DNA of 64,000 bases from Agarophyton chilense (taxonomy: Eukaryota > Rhodophyta > Florideophyceae > Gracilariales > Gracilariaceae), in NCBI GenBank assembly GCA_030374765.1, contig JARGXX010000001.1, positions 434,001 through 498,000 on the forward strand, given 5' to 3'. Each line of letters begins with the position of its first letter. Within the stretch, counting starts at the first letter, position 1. Under the pieces are notes generated by a model. It worked only from the letters and a program-made list of their open reading frames with translations, had not been told where the DNA came from and ran no database searches. Of the stretch, positions 1-10,079 are shown in pieces. The position numbers and the translations under genes were made by a program.

Positions 1-69
1 CTTTCACATACGACTCATTCATTGACACTCACGTCCTTCGTGCCGAGGTACAACACTCGCCGCGTAAAA

Positions 70-531
70 ATGCTGCCTCTTTCCCTGCTGAAGTCCGCCA
101 CAGGCTGTCCAATCCTAATTGAGTTAAAGAACGGCGAAACCTACAACGCAAAGCTACGAAACATGGATCTCTGGATGAATCTAACGTTGGAAGATGCAAT
201 CCGAACCTCCAGTGATGGATTATCGTTCTGGAGGCTTCCAACCGTATTGATCCGTGGCAACACCGTCAAATACATCCGTGTGCCGGAGCTCGTGCTGTCT
301 ATTTTGGACGAAGAGCGCGCGGCCAGACAACAGGCCCATCAACGTTCGCGAACGCGCCGCTCAGGCGGCAGCCGTTCAAAGTCCTCGGGTGCGAGGAAGG
401 GTGCTAGTGGCGGTGCTAGCGGTGGCGCCGGCGGTAGAGGCGGCGGGGCTGGCGCCGGTGGCGACGGTACGGGCGGAGGTCGTACCGGTGGTTCTTCGGG
501 TCGCAGGAAGGAACCGCAGTGGCTTCGGTAA
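70..531 (+). CDS. LSM4: U6 snRNA-associated Sm-like protein LSm4
   Basis: LSm4 is a subunit of the LSm2-8 ring (U6 snRNA 3' end, nuclear splicing) and of the LSm1-7 ring (cytoplasmic mRNA decapping). The 153-residue product starts MLPLSLLK, as LSm4 proteins typically do. Sm1 motif is at residues ~12-43, with the RNA-contact loop [10 protein letters not shown] (D33, N37). Sm2 is at ~57-72 with IRGN at 61-64, the RNA-contact loop typical of LSm4. The C-terminal ~60 residues are Gly/Arg/Ser-rich, as in animal and plant LSm4, where RGG-type tails are methylated. The open frame extends upstream to position 22 without another ATG, so the ATG at 70 is chosen from family alignment. No intron is needed. 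It is a single-copy-looking host gene, 1.7 kb upstream of an unrelated secreted-protein gene. Confidence 0.95.
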   Translation: MLPLSLLKSATGCPILIELKNGETYNAKLRNMDLWMNLTLEDAIRTSSDGLSFWRLPTVLIRGNTVKYIRVPELVLSILDEERAARQQAHQRSRTRRSGGSRSKSSGARKGASGGASGGAGGRGGGAGAGGDGTGGGRTGGSSGRRKEPQWLR

Positions 532-2098
532 TGTTGAACAACCGCCTCTTTCATACCTACTTGTTCCTTGCACCCATAAACCGAAAGCCATTTTCAACTT
601 CTGCCCGAAAAGTGCGCCGCTGCTGTGCGAAGTCAGTTATCTCCACTGCTTTGACTGTTCATCCTGTGCTGTTGTTCCAACCGCCAAGGAGCCACTACTG
701 TTGACCCTTTTGGTTCTTACAAAATAGCTTCACTCTGTGTTGCCCCGATTCGAAGCGCGACCAACGCTACACTCTTGTCTGCGGTTTGCATCTCTACGAG
801 GAAAGTATTTCAAGTTCTTCCAAGCATTCAAGATCTTCACTCGAATTGTTTGGCAATAGATCTAGCAGAAGAAGGGGTGTTTCTTTATCTCTCCACTCTA
901 TGCCGATTGTGAACGGCCCCATCGTGCTGAGGACTGGCCCCAGTGCTGATTTCATCTCACAGAAGTTCAAAATCTGGGTGCAACCAACCCACAGAAATTC
1001 TAAGACAGTGATACGAAATGGGTCAAGAGAAGAAATGAAAAGGTTCTCGTGCCTTTTTTCGCATCCAGCAAGTCGGTTGTAGCGCTCATGTTTTGTCTGC
1101 CGGAGAATTTCGAAATCATCCGGGGCAGCCAAAGCTGATTAATTCAGAACGAGCAAAGAATCTTTTCCGTTGCCCGATCTATGGATTTCCCATCCTCTGA
1201 TTTTTTTCACATCACTACCTATCGTAATAGTCCGATGCAGACCCGGAGAGTACCTCAATTTCCATTTGATTACGGCAATTTGTCCATTTCCATCTCGAAC
1301 AAAAAGAATTCCCTTTGTATATCAATGACAAAATTGTTCATAGTGGAGGTAAATCGTTTTGTTGTTTGCATAAATGCATCTCATGATGTTACCTAAGCTA
1401 AGCAGTCCTTCATGATCATCCCCATGTTCCTTCCTCGAAAGGAGCCAAGCCAATTCTTGGAAAGTCGTCGAAGATAAATGCAACAGAACAAAGCTTTGCG
1501 CCCTTTGCACATCGTGTATGTGTCAGTGGGAGTGGGAGTGGGAGTCTGAGTCTGTGCGGAATGGATTTCGATGCAACATTTCCTGTTTTGAGGCCGAGGA
1601 GCATCTTGCAAACGAATGCATGGTACGAGGATGAGGTTGTGAAGTGCACCGTAGTGGAAGCGTGGAACCAAATTATTTGGGGTTGGATATGGTTGCACTT
1701 GCCCAAACTCGGTGCCCACGCCCCGTCCATGAAGTTGGGTTCCATGTGAATTGGGGCATATGCATTTGGCTATGAACGTCGGAGAGTGCTGATTCGTTAA
1801 TCATTGTTTCTCGCCCGAGTACAAATTGTGCGCTTCCCGTCAGATCATGGCAGTCGGATTCCAAGTGAGGGCAGGCAGAGAGTCTGCACTTGTTTGCTTA
1901 CCAAAGCGCCCCTCGTGAAAAATTGCACTTTGAGTAGATTGTTACATCCGCCTCTCCCTCAATACTTTCAAAGCTGTCAGTGCATTAGATATAATCGACG
2001 ACACGTACCCTTGCCTTGGGAATGATTGGCACTGTGAAGCAACTCCATGCTGCGCCCATCTCGTATCCGAGGCCTTTTAAAACTCTTCAGCACGCCGA
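532..2098. other. Intergenic stretch, no supported gene
   Basis: No ORF here has a recognisable domain. The longest is an open minus-strand frame of 112 codons at 794-1132 that begins at TTG rather than ATG and ends in an acidic Leu/Glu-rich stretch; I do not support it as a gene. A short GTGGGA-type microsatellite lies near 1524-1555. The 3' part holds the promoter of the downstream Cys-rich gene. Confidence 0.5.
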
Positions 2099-2105
2099 TA
2101 TAAAG
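2099..2105 (+). promoter_or_regulatory. Putative TATA box of the first Cys-rich gene
   Basis: TATAAAG lies 106 bp upstream of the ATG at 2211. A second AT-rich core (TTTTAAAA) lies at about 2075. The other Cys-rich gene has TATTTAAG at a similar distance (109 bp) from its ATG, which supports a shared promoter layout with a ~80-base leader. No transcript evidence is available. Confidence 0.4.
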
Positions 2106-2210
2106 CAAGAGTGGAAGAACGGTTTAAGATATTCTCTGGATCGTCCGCTTGTCTGAGTAGAAAGTCTAGCGCTATCAATCGTCTGCAGTCGTAAGCGAAC
2201 AGGCGACAGC

Positions 2211-3770
2211 ATGCTTTTTACTCGACTCTTCTTGTTGCTTGTGTTGGTGACAGTGTGTTCTGCAGTTTCCAGTGTGTCCGAAACAGCGGACAGTGATGAT
2301 GACCACAATGCAGGATTCACATGCCCATTTTGCCCAAAGGATTCAGCTTGTGCGGGGCCTCGAGATAAGAAACGATGTGTCACTCCTTTGCCGGCCGGGA
2401 AACAATGTGACCGCGATGCTTACTTGGTTTGCATGGAAGGTTTAACTTGCAAATATGGGGTTTGCACCAGTCCGTACGTCAGGCTCGGAATGAGCTGCAC
2501 TAACGCAGGTTCGGTATGTGAGCCTGGCACGGTGTGCGTGGGGTATCCGCAGCGTAAATTGTGCATGAAACCAATTGCACTTGGACATTTCTGTGGCAGC
2601 AATCGTTACCTGGTGTGCAAGACCGGCCTTGACTGTTTGAAAGGCACTTGTGTCAAGAAAGTTTCTGCTGGAGAGAGCTGTTTCGCTCGCGCGCATGTTT
2701 GTTCTCACGGAACGGTTTGCGCTGGACATTCGCTTGGAAAGAAATGCGTGCGGCCCAGACCAGTTGGATCTCGGTGCGGAGTTAACTCATTGTGGGTGTG
2801 CGCGTCAGGGCTACGTTGCGTTAGAGGAAGATGCATCAGGCTCATGATCCCTGTCGGTGGGAGCTGCGCGGCGACCGGATCTGTGTGTGCGGCGGGGTCA
2901 GTGTGCGCTGGACATTCGCTTGCAAAGAAGTGCGTGCGGCCCAGACCAGTTGGATCTCGGTGCAGAATTAATTCATTGTGGGTGTGCGCGTCAGGGTTAC
3001 GTTGCGTTGGAGGAAGATGCATCAGACTGATGATCCCTGTCGGTGGGAGCTGCGCGGCGACCGGATCTGTGTGTGCGGCGGGGTCAGTGTGCGCTGGACA
3101 TTCGCTTGCAAAGAAGTGCGTGCGGCCCAGACCAGTTGGATCTCGGTGCGGAGTTAATTCATTGTGGGTGTGCGCGTCAGGGCTACGTTGCGTTGGAGGA
3201 AGATGCATCCGACTGATGATCCCTGTCGGTGGGAGCTGCGCGGCGACCGGATCTGTGTGTGCGGCGGGGTCAGTGTGCGCTGGACATTCGCTTGCAAAGA
3301 AGTGCGTGCGGCCCAGACCAGTTGGATCTCGGTGCGGAGTTAATTCATTGTGGGTGTGCGCGTCAGGGCTACGTTGCGTTGGAGGAAGATGCATCCGACT
3401 GATGATCCCTGTCGGTGGGAGCTGCGCGGCGACCGGATCTGTGTGTGCGGCGGGATCAGTGTGCGCTGGACGTTCGCTCGGAAAGAAGTGCGTGCGGCCC
3501 AGACCAGTTGGATCTCGGTGCGGAGTTAATCCATTGTGGGTGTGCGGGCCAGGGCTACGTTGCGTTGGCGGAACATGCAGTAGAGTAACGATTGCCTTTG
3601 GCGGGAGCTGTTTGGCAAGCCATTCGGTGTGCAAAGCGGGGTTCGTCTGCGCCGGAGACTCGCGCAGAAGGCTGTGCGTACCGGAGCGGGGCGTGGGAGC
3701 GGCGTGCGGGGAAAGCGCGCTTATGGTGTGTGCGCTCAACCTGCGCTGCTCTGGTGGGCGGTGTGTGTGA
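2211..3770 (+). CDS. Secreted Cys-rich protein with eight 8-Cys modules
   Basis: This 519-residue protein has an N-terminal signal peptide (residues 1 to ~19, hydrophobic core LFLLLVLVTVC) and a short acidic patch (DSDDD). Eight modules of ~58-62 residues follow. Each has eight cysteines in fixed order: SC, VC, VC, K-C, R-C, VC, L-C, and a last C after a Gly-rich turn; this would suit four disulfides per module. Modules 4-7 (positions 2844-3587) are almost identical even in DNA, so they arose by recent tandem duplication or are kept alike by gene conversion. Modules 1, 2 and 8 are diverged. No catalytic motif or membrane anchor is seen. I do not recognise the family; an extracellular, cell-wall or defence role is inference from secretion and disulfide content only. 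The 799-codon frame ending at 48250 encodes a clear paralogue. Confidence 0.85.
   Translation: MLFTRLFLLLVLVTVCSAVSSVSETADSDDDHNAGFTCPFCPKDSACAGPRDKKRCVTPLPAGKQCDRDAYLVCMEGLTCKYGVCTSPYVRLGMSCTNAGSVCEPGTVCVGYPQRKLCMKPIALGHFCGSNRYLVCKTGLDCLKGTCVKKVSAGESCFARAHVCSHGTVCAGHSLGKKCVRPRPVGSRCGVNSLWVCASGLRCVRGRCIRLMIPVGGSCAATGSVCAAGSVCAGHSLAKKCVRPRPVGSRCRINSLWVCASGLRCVGGRCIRLMIPVGGSCAATGSVCAAGSVCAGHSLAKKCVRPRPVGSRCGVNSLWVCASGLRCVGGRCIRLMIPVGGSCAATGSVCAAGSVCAGHSLAKKCVRPRPVGSRCGVNSLWVCASGLRCVGGRCIRLMIPVGGSCAATGSVCAAGSVCAGRSLGKKCVRPRPVGSRCGVNPLWVCGPGLRCVGGTCSRVTIAFGGSCLASHSVCKAGFVCAGDSRRRLCVPERGVGAACGESALMVCALNLRCSGGRCV
2844..3587 (+). repeat. Four tandem 186-bp coding repeats
   Basis: Unit boundaries at ATGATCCCTGTCGGTGG recur at 2844, 3030, 3216 and 3402, a period of exactly 186 bp (62 codons). 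The next unit begins at 3588 with the ATG replaced by ACG. Units differ by only a few bases (for example AGAATTA versus GGAGTTA at the sixth cysteine), so the array is young or homogenised. The frame is kept in all units. Copy number is likely variable between individuals, and collapse or expansion in assembly is a risk. Confidence 0.95.
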
Positions 3771-3829
3771 CTGCTTGTCCAACCGCACACGAACGCCACG
3801 TGCGGAGCCAGCTGTTGAACGTCTTTCTA

Positions 3830-3889
3830 AACTTGCTCAATTGAGTCTCCTGTGCTCAATTGAGCCCAGGAGACTCAATTGAGCAAGTT
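3830..3889. repeat. Perfect 23-bp inverted repeat downstream of the Cys-rich gene
   Basis: Arms 3830-3852 and 3867-3889 are perfect inverted complements. The 14-bp loop itself contains a 12-bp palindrome (GCTCAATTGAGC, 3854-3865), so CTCAATTGAG occurs three times in 60 bp. It starts 60 bp after the stop codon and would form a strong hairpin in the 3' UTR or act as a transcription end signal. It could also be a very short inverted-repeat insertion; no target duplication was recognised. Confidence 0.8.
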
Positions 3890-4678
3890 CTGGCGCCATT
3901 CTTAAACCATGATAAAAGTAACACTAGAATACCAAGACCGCGCCAAAAAAAAGCTTGTGGTCCATACATGCATTCCCCACATCAAACATCCTCACAAAGC
4001 GAACGGGATCTACCCGGAAAGAACTTAACCTCCAACGCTCTGTGCTAAATTGGCTGCAACAACATGCCCAAAAACACGCGATTGGAGAAGGGATCGTTCG
4101 TTACTGCTCTTGCCCAGTGTATTGTGTAAAAGCAGAATGCGAAGAACTTCTATAGACCACAGTATCACAAAGTAAAACTGCAAGAAAGGGTCATTGAGTT
4201 TGTCCACAAATTATTCAATGGTTACGATTACAAACACTTGGGATATGTTTTTGTCCCTGATGCCACAAACCGAAGGTTCAGATGCTTGTGCTTGAGTTCA
4301 TCTGCGTCGCATAGATTGATTCTATTGGCCAAAAGCCCTCACAAAACCCCCATCGCATAATCAATGAGAATTTTCTGCCGTTATCAACAGATGATGAATC
4401 ACAAAAACCAATTGTCACTTCTTTAAGCCATGACGGTAGCACCTCCTCTATTATTTTGTGTACGATCAGTCATAATGTGTCTGAAATAGTTTGTGGAATG
4501 CGTTATGATGCCCTAATTTAGCCTCAGATGGCACCTGTTACTTCAAATCGAATCAAAAATAAAGCATCTGTAACAGCCCATAGCTTTTGTCGGGCAACGA
4601 CGTACCATTGGATAATTTAATTCACCAATCATTACTTGAAACTGTTCAATGCATGGCCCACATGGAATTGTTATTCAA
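3890..4678. other. Non-coding stretch, possibly 5' part of the disrupted piggyBac element
   Basis: No gene supported. The last ~50 bases read GPHGIVIQEGPA-like when joined across the element 1 target site to 18163, in the frame of the transposase relic there, so the right end of this stretch is probably transposase sequence. The rest is AT-rich with short, stop-broken frames. Confidence 0.35.
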
Positions 4679-4683
4679 GAAGG

Positions 4684-5320
4684 TTTCATATAGTCGCAGA
4701 AGGTTTGACCTTTGAGGTTGTCGATATACTACACTGACCATGTAGGTGATGGATGCGAGGGATCATCGGCCATGCAGCTCCGGGCGAGCTACTATCTAGG
4801 TGTTGTCAGCCACGTCTAGTGTTGACATGTACCTTCTGGTTGAGTAATTGTTAGTAATTGTAATTGTAATTATATTTTTTGTTTTAGTACAGTAGTGGAG
4901 TGGCCACCTGGCACTGTAGCCAGTGCTGGCCAGGTCTCTGAGACTAGGTCACAGACCGTGCCTTGCTGGCATCTCCCGCGTGATCTGGAGAGTGCAGTCC
5001 ACTGCATATAGGGAACTGCACCTCCCCCATTCTAATATGATAAAGACAGTCACCACTTGGATCACGACTATACCTTTTGGTTCATTGTTTCTCAACTACC
5101 ACACAGGCATTCCCGCGCGTCGACGCCTACCATCGTTCACCTACACGGTATAGGCTAGTTGCCCCGCCGTTTGCCCCTGCGGGTTTTCACGGTGCCCTGT
5201 TACCATCGAGGTTTACTACGTCTACCTTCTAAGGTTGAGCATCACCACGCTCCCTACGGTTGAGTGTCATTACGCTCCCGAGACAAGACAGTAGCATACC
5301 CCAGAGGTGATTGAGCGACA
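4684..5320 (+). repeat. 5' LTR of element 1
   Basis: 637 bp, matching 17543-18157. The 3' copy begins TGTCG and ends CGACA, a perfect 5-bp terminal inversion; this copy begins TTTCA because of mutations. It has a ~25-bp direct duplication (a second CGGTTGAG-type segment near 5250-5275) absent from the 3' copy, which explains most of the length difference. Confidence 0.92.
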
Positions 5321-5323
5321 TTT

Positions 5324-5340
5324 TGGTCTCCCGACTTATA
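5324..5340 (+). other. Primer-binding site of element 1
   Basis: TGGTCTCCCGACTTATA begins three bases after the LTR end. Complementarity implies a tRNA 3' end reading GGGAGACCA. The same TGGTCTCYC core occurs just inside the LTRs of elements 2 and 3. The tRNA identity was not resolved. Confidence 0.6.
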
Positions 5341-5467
5341 GGGTATTTTTATATTTCGTCGTATCTTCACGGTTCACACGAGATTCTGAGAAGGATTGGA
5401 CGCTCGTACACCTATTTGGTTTCAGGAAATCCCGCAAAGCAATACAGGATACCACTATTGGTCACCA

Positions 5468-6076
5468 ATGGAACGATCTAAAAGGAATACGCGTGGTGCG
5501 AGCGCCCCGCCAAGCCATAAAGGTCCTAAAGGAGCCATATCGGCTCAGCCGATTCGGGAAATCCCCGAGGAGCTGCTCCGGCACCCTTGGGACAAAACCG
5601 TAAAGGTACATGATCCGCCGCCTATGGCAATGGAACCTCAAAGGTAATTACCAATTGGGGTTGCAGCGGAAGAGCTTTGGCCTCAGCTCGAAGAGCGAGC
5701 AAAAGTGCTCGTCACCCTCGCGGTCGAGGATGCATTAACCATAAAGGAGAAGTCGGATACCCGGATGGTTCCGCCCTCAATGGACGTCGATGCATTTACC
5801 CGTATTGTGTTTGACCGAGCAGCTCAAGAGCTATCGGACAGGATACCTGAAATGGTGAAACAGTATCTCCTTACAGATGCTAGGGAGCATGTTTACCGAG
5901 CTGTGCAGGACCTTTGGGTTTCCGAGGGATTTGTAGGACAACGCTTGGAGCGGAGATACCACGAAGATGTTCGGGATCTTTCTCTCTTGAGAGACACGCC
6001 TCAGGCGGAGGAGACGCGCCCCAGCGGAACACAGAAACAGAGCCACTCTGGAAAGGCACGACGAAGTCGGGTGTAA
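5468..6076 (+). pseudogene. Element 1 gag, N-terminal segment
   Basis: One frame runs from ATG 5468 (MERSKRN) to the stop before 6077, broken only by an in-frame TAA at 5645-5647. The downstream part contains an acidic/helical stretch (residues VDAFTRIVFDRAAQEL and onward), consistent with a Gag matrix-like or assembly region. It is in the same frame as the main gag ORF 800 bp downstream, but the interval between them is full of stops, so either an insertion separates them or this is an independent leader ORF. No domain is recognisable by itself; assignment rests on position just after the PBS. Confidence 0.5.
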
Positions 6077-6880
6077 GACCGAGGCCAATCCGGCGGGATA
6101 TACCTAGAGTGTTTAGGTGAGCACGGCACAGTCCGGGGTGTGACCAATCCTAGGCGGAGCGGTATCACGGCGATTGTCGGAAAAGGAGGGAGGAAACACT
6201 CGTATGAGGTGGACGAGCGAGGTGAGTGAGGCGGCCACTCACGAGAGCCAAAAAGGAGAACAAGAGGAAAACGGGGGAGAAACCCTATACAGGGGCGAGA
6301 CTACGACAAGTGTCGGCGATTAAATATGAACCCACGGTGGTGGTAGCACTCTGGTCGACAGAGAGGTGGATGAACTAACGTGCCACGGGCGTTCACGCAG
6401 TATGCGGTGAAGACGCGCCGAAGGCGAAAAGTTCAGAGCCAAGACTCCCTCCTTGGATCTCCCAAGACGGTCTTTACTGGGGATCAGTGCTCAACCTTCT
6501 AAGTAGTGTGGCGTGCGGCCCCTGACAGTGGGCGCGCGCCCGAAAAATAGACACTAAATAGCGATAGCGTAGCCAAATAAATACTAAAAATAACAAAATA
6601 ATACAAACCATTAGGTAGAATCCGGGCCACGTTTGGCACGCCTCGTACTCGAGCGTTGGCATCCGTGCAGTCCACGTGTTCCACCAGTGTGCACTTCCGG
6701 TCCTAACCAGCCGTCAGCACGCAATAGCGGTATAGCTTGTCATAGCCCAAGCTATTCGTCCAGCGAGAGAAACTTCTAAGTCCTGCGAAGAAACCCCTTG
6801 AAGGGCATTGTCCTTCAGGATTCGCAGAATCCCGACCTACACAGGTGATCATCGCAAAGCACATACCACAAGGGTTCCAA
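6077..6880. other. Stop-rich interval between two gag segments of element 1
   Basis: No coding frame continues here. The first half is purine-rich and the second half (6530-6630) is AT-rich. It may be a small decayed insertion within gag; no terminal repeats were recognised. Confidence 0.35.
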
Positions 6881-8370
6881 ATGGGTCATTCCACCCATTC
6901 CAAACACTTACCGTCTGATAGTGAGTACCTACAAGGTCCAAGGCAGAGGCCAGAGGTCCCGGGGAAGGTAGATCCTCAAGACATTTACCTGCCACCAATT
7001 ACAGGTCTCGTTCAAAAGGATACCCATGGAGGTGGTTCCAAGGACGATTCGTCTGACTCGTTGGATGAGCGACGAAGAAACCGAAAAGCGAAGAAGCGGA
7101 GGACGAAGAGGGGAAAGAATCGAGAGAATGATTCAGACCCCGACTCGTCAGACTCCAGTTCCGATACGAGTTCATCGTGGGATGATGACCGTAAAGGTAA
7201 GAACAAGAAGAAAACGAACAGGTCGACGAAGAAGTCGTCGAAAAAGAACCGAAAGGGTAAAAAGCGATACAATAAGTCGCCCGAATCTGAGCCGGACACC
7301 GAAATAGACCTGGAGGTGCACCAACCCTTGAACGATATGTTCACCAAAGCGGTTGACTACAGGACTTATCGGTTGATCAACAAGTCTTCTGAACACACCC
7401 AAGGGGTGGCTCAGAAGATTACTAAGCACCACAAGAAGCTCAGCTTCCAAATGGGTGACACAACCTTCACAGGTACGGATCCTATTGGGATAATTGAGTT
7501 TCTACAGAAGTTCAAGCTTGAATATGACCAAAATGGTTTTTCCGATGGCGCTGCTATGTGGCTATTTCAGTTTTACCTGAAAGGACAAGCATACTACTTG
7601 CTGCAGGGTAGTCTCCGCGGCAATACCTTAGCGATGGATGAGGATGGCACAGAGATGTTGGAGTCATACCCAGAAGTGGTCAATTTCCTTTTGAAAACAT
7701 ACGCCACCGATGAGGTTATCCAAGAGGCTTATTCAGAAGTCCTCGCCTATCATCAAAGGCCTGGTCAGACCGAATGGGATTTTTCGCTCGCGCTGTGGAA
7801 TCTGGCAACCCGCTGTGGTAATGTGTTCACTAAGTCTAGGTTAAAGTCGCTATTTGCCGACAATGTCGACAAAGCGATCCGTTCCCAGGTACGCAACTAC
7901 CTGGCCACTAACCGAAAGGTAGACTACAATGGGCTGGCTCGATACTCCCATGGCCTTGGAGATACCCTTTGGCTGGGAAAGAGACCAGCCGTGCCTCCAA
8001 CCTCGAAGGATAACCCGAAAAGGTCGGTCTTGGAAATTGAAGAGACCACAACCTCAGAGAGTAGCTTGCACCTCGAAGTACCTACAGGCACCGCTATCCA
8101 CTTTGTAGCGACCCAGGGGCGGCTCTCGAAACCTTCGACGGTAGGAAATTGGTCGTCAACTCGAACACCATACTCGGTACAATCGCCGCCAAGTGCAATG
8201 AGCTCGCAGAGGAGGCCGGGAGCGAGCTCCCATAATTCGCCACGAACATCCTACGCCACTGCTCCTACCAACCAGGTTTCGAAGCCCCCTCAATGGTAAC
8301 GCGAGACCCCAAACTGGAGGCCTCGTTTGCTGGTTTTGTCTCGCGACAGACCATTTGGCAAACAATTGCG
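6881..8370 (+). pseudogene. Element 1 gag, capsid core and zinc knuckle
   Basis: An open frame from ATG 6881 to TAA 8297-8299 encodes ~472 residues. It has a Lys/Arg/Ser/Asp low-complexity region (7040-7290), then a retrotransposon-gag capsid core (about 7440-7960; WLFQFYLKGQAYYLL, then YATDEVIQEAYSEV, then VRNYLATNRKVDYNGLA). The CCHC zinc knuckle (C-X2-C-X4-H-X4-C, CWFCLATDHLANNC at 8328-8369) follows in another frame, so a frameshift lies between ~8260 and 8300. Element 4 encodes the same core and knuckle with high similarity, showing the two belong to one family. The product would package the element RNA; here it cannot be made whole. Confidence 0.85.
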
Positions 8371-8563
8371 CTAACTTACCTCCAGGGATGAGAAACCAGC
8401 TGATTCAGGCTGGCATGCAGAATCACCAACGCCTCTATGGGTCTTCAACACAAACACCAAATAGGTTCCAACCCCGTACACCGGTACAGGTCAATAACAT
8501 CTAGGAAACACCAAACTTGGACTCAGCTCCTCCCATACAGGAGGAAAACACCCAGCGGTTGGC

Positions 8564-9158
8564 GTGGTGGCCGAACCCAACCTGCAATTGGAAGGCCAAT
8601 CGATACCCAGAACCTTGAAGGTGAAAGAGAACACGTCACAACCAGTTCCGGTTTGTCATATGAAGTACAACAACTATAAAGTACGTGCTTCAATGTGGTT
8701 CTCCGATCGCCTTGCGGTTCCGTTCACCTGCGTGTTGGATACGGGGGCCGGCCCAAACGTCCTGAACTCCCGCGTCATACCTGAGGCGGTACTTCGGAAC
8801 TTGAGCCGACCTCCCGAAAACAACCCGCTAGTGGATGCAAATGAGCGCCCATTAAACCTTCGAGGTATGCTCACCACTGTGGTGCAGCTGGGACACCTCA
8901 AGGTAAGACTGCAATTCTTTGTTGTCGACCGTTTACAAACAGACTGCGTACTAGGTACGACCTTCATCGACAGACATGTCAAAGCAATCCTTCCTGGTTC
9001 CCATTCTGTCGCCCTACGTCAGGGGGAACGAATTGCCATTTTAGGTAGTACGGAAAACAAACGGGGATGGTTCGTCAAACCGAAGAAGACGATATCCACC
9101 GAAACGGTCTCCAACAAAGTGCGCATTACCAAACAGGTTGTTATCCCGCCAACGTCTG
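8564..9158 (+). pseudogene. Element 1 aspartic protease, cut by a transposon
   Basis: The retropepsin-type motif LDTGAGPN (active Asp-Thr-Gly) is present, followed by the family-typical stretch VVQLGHLKVRLQFFVV and a VLGTTFIDRH flap/second-half motif. Its job would be to cleave the Gag-Pol precursor. Coding sequence is interrupted at 9158 by the CACTA-like insertion and resumes at about 12841 in a different frame. An apparent ORF continuing to 9175 is an artefact that reads into the transposon terminal repeat. Confidence 0.85.
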
Positions 9159-9175
9159 TGTTCTCGGAATGCTAG
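9159..9175 (+). repeat. Left terminal inverted repeat of the DNA transposon
   Basis: TGTTCTCGGAATGCTAG, a perfect inverted match to 12819-12835, preceded by the CTG target duplication at 9156-9158. Confidence 0.95.
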
Positions 9176-9402
9176 ATAGGTGTGCTAGATAGCTAGTTTT
9201 GTAAATAAAAATCCAAAAAATCTAAGAATTTGCAGATTGCGCTAGTTCGGCACCTGAAAAAAATTTTGGAAATAAGAACTCCATGCATCTTAGTGTTTTG
9301 ACCATTTAATGCAGTTTAATCTGCATTTGCAGTTTACTGGTCACTTTTGACCGCTCTAGGTGGAGATCCATACCAAGGCAGTCGTCAGTACCTTCTACCT
9401 CC

Positions 9403-9988
9403 TTACAGGCCCTTTTGCGTACTAGGCTCCAGCGTTCCACCGGGAGGGTATTTGAGGTTGAAGAAGTCCACCACGGCATTCTCAACCTCGTCCACCTCCC
9501 CACTGCTCAAGTTCCTCACACCCGGCTGCCCCACCACACACACATTCCCACCCTTCTTCTCCACATCCTTACCAACCCTCCTCTTCTTCAGCCGACTCTC
9601 TCTAACTCCTCCCCCCTTCCATTCCTCTCTCCCCTTCTTCATCCCAGCCGGCTCCCCGCGTCTCCCTGGCGACACCGGCGACCCTTTCGCTCTCCCCCTC
9701 TCCTCTCCCACCTCCTTCAACACCTTCCGCGCACCCCAAATCTCCCCCTCCTTCCATGTGCACTTCCAACACCTTCACACGCCTCTTCAGTTCCTCATTC
9801 GCCCTCCACAGCTTCCCCATCTCCAGCCCCATCGAGTCGCAGCACACCCTTGGCGGCCCACAAATGGCCCGAACGGTGTCCCTACAACATGTTAGTGAAT
9901 TGTCGGTCGACATAATACATATAATTCTGGAACGCCCAGGTGTACACGGTGCACTCTGACGGCCAACAGAGGTGCGCTCCGACTTCAT
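9403..9988 (-). CDS. Possible accessory ORF(s) of the DNA transposon
   Basis: Two overlapping minus-strand frames (9602-9988 and 9403-9723) look protein-like rather than random. The upstream one has a heptad-like helix (MGKLWRANEELKRRVKVLEV) and both end in Gly/Glu/Arg-rich low complexity; the downstream one ends with an acidic helix (EVDEVENAVVDFFNL). They may be exons or a frameshifted single gene downstream of the transposase, as CACTA elements often carry a second gene. No domain is recognised. Base composition on this strand is strongly purine-skewed, which can itself create long open frames, so confidence is low. Confidence 0.3.
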
Positions 9989-10035
9989 CGGGACCCCTGA
10001 TGAAGTCGGAGCGCACCTCTGTCGGCCGTCAGAGT
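9953..10035. repeat. 37-bp near-perfect hairpin inside the DNA transposon
   Basis: Arms 9953-9989 and 9999-10035 are inverted complements with a single mismatch (CCAACA versus CCGACA) and a 9-bp loop. It overlaps the start of the accessory reading frame at 9988. It could be a foldback insertion or a transcription end/regulatory structure. Confidence 0.85.
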
Positions 10036-10079
10036 ACTAAAGCACATGTTTGTGTGTGTGTGTGTCGCTGTGTGTGATA

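Noticed and set aside
2705-3799. 364-codon minus-strand ORF opposite the first Cys-rich gene
   Set aside because: It is the antisense shadow of the tandem repeats; the + strand has a signal peptide and regular Cys spacing, while the shadow only repeats His/Pro-rich strings.
9159-9175. Natural C-terminus of the element 1 protease ORF (ending SVFSEC)
   Set aside because: The last codons lie in the terminal inverted repeat of the inserted DNA transposon.
9347-9915. Pro/Ser/Thr-rich + strand ORFs (182 and 166 codons) in the DNA transposon
   Set aside because: Pyrimidine-rich strand produces open frames without conserved features; the minus-strand frames look more protein-like, though still weak.
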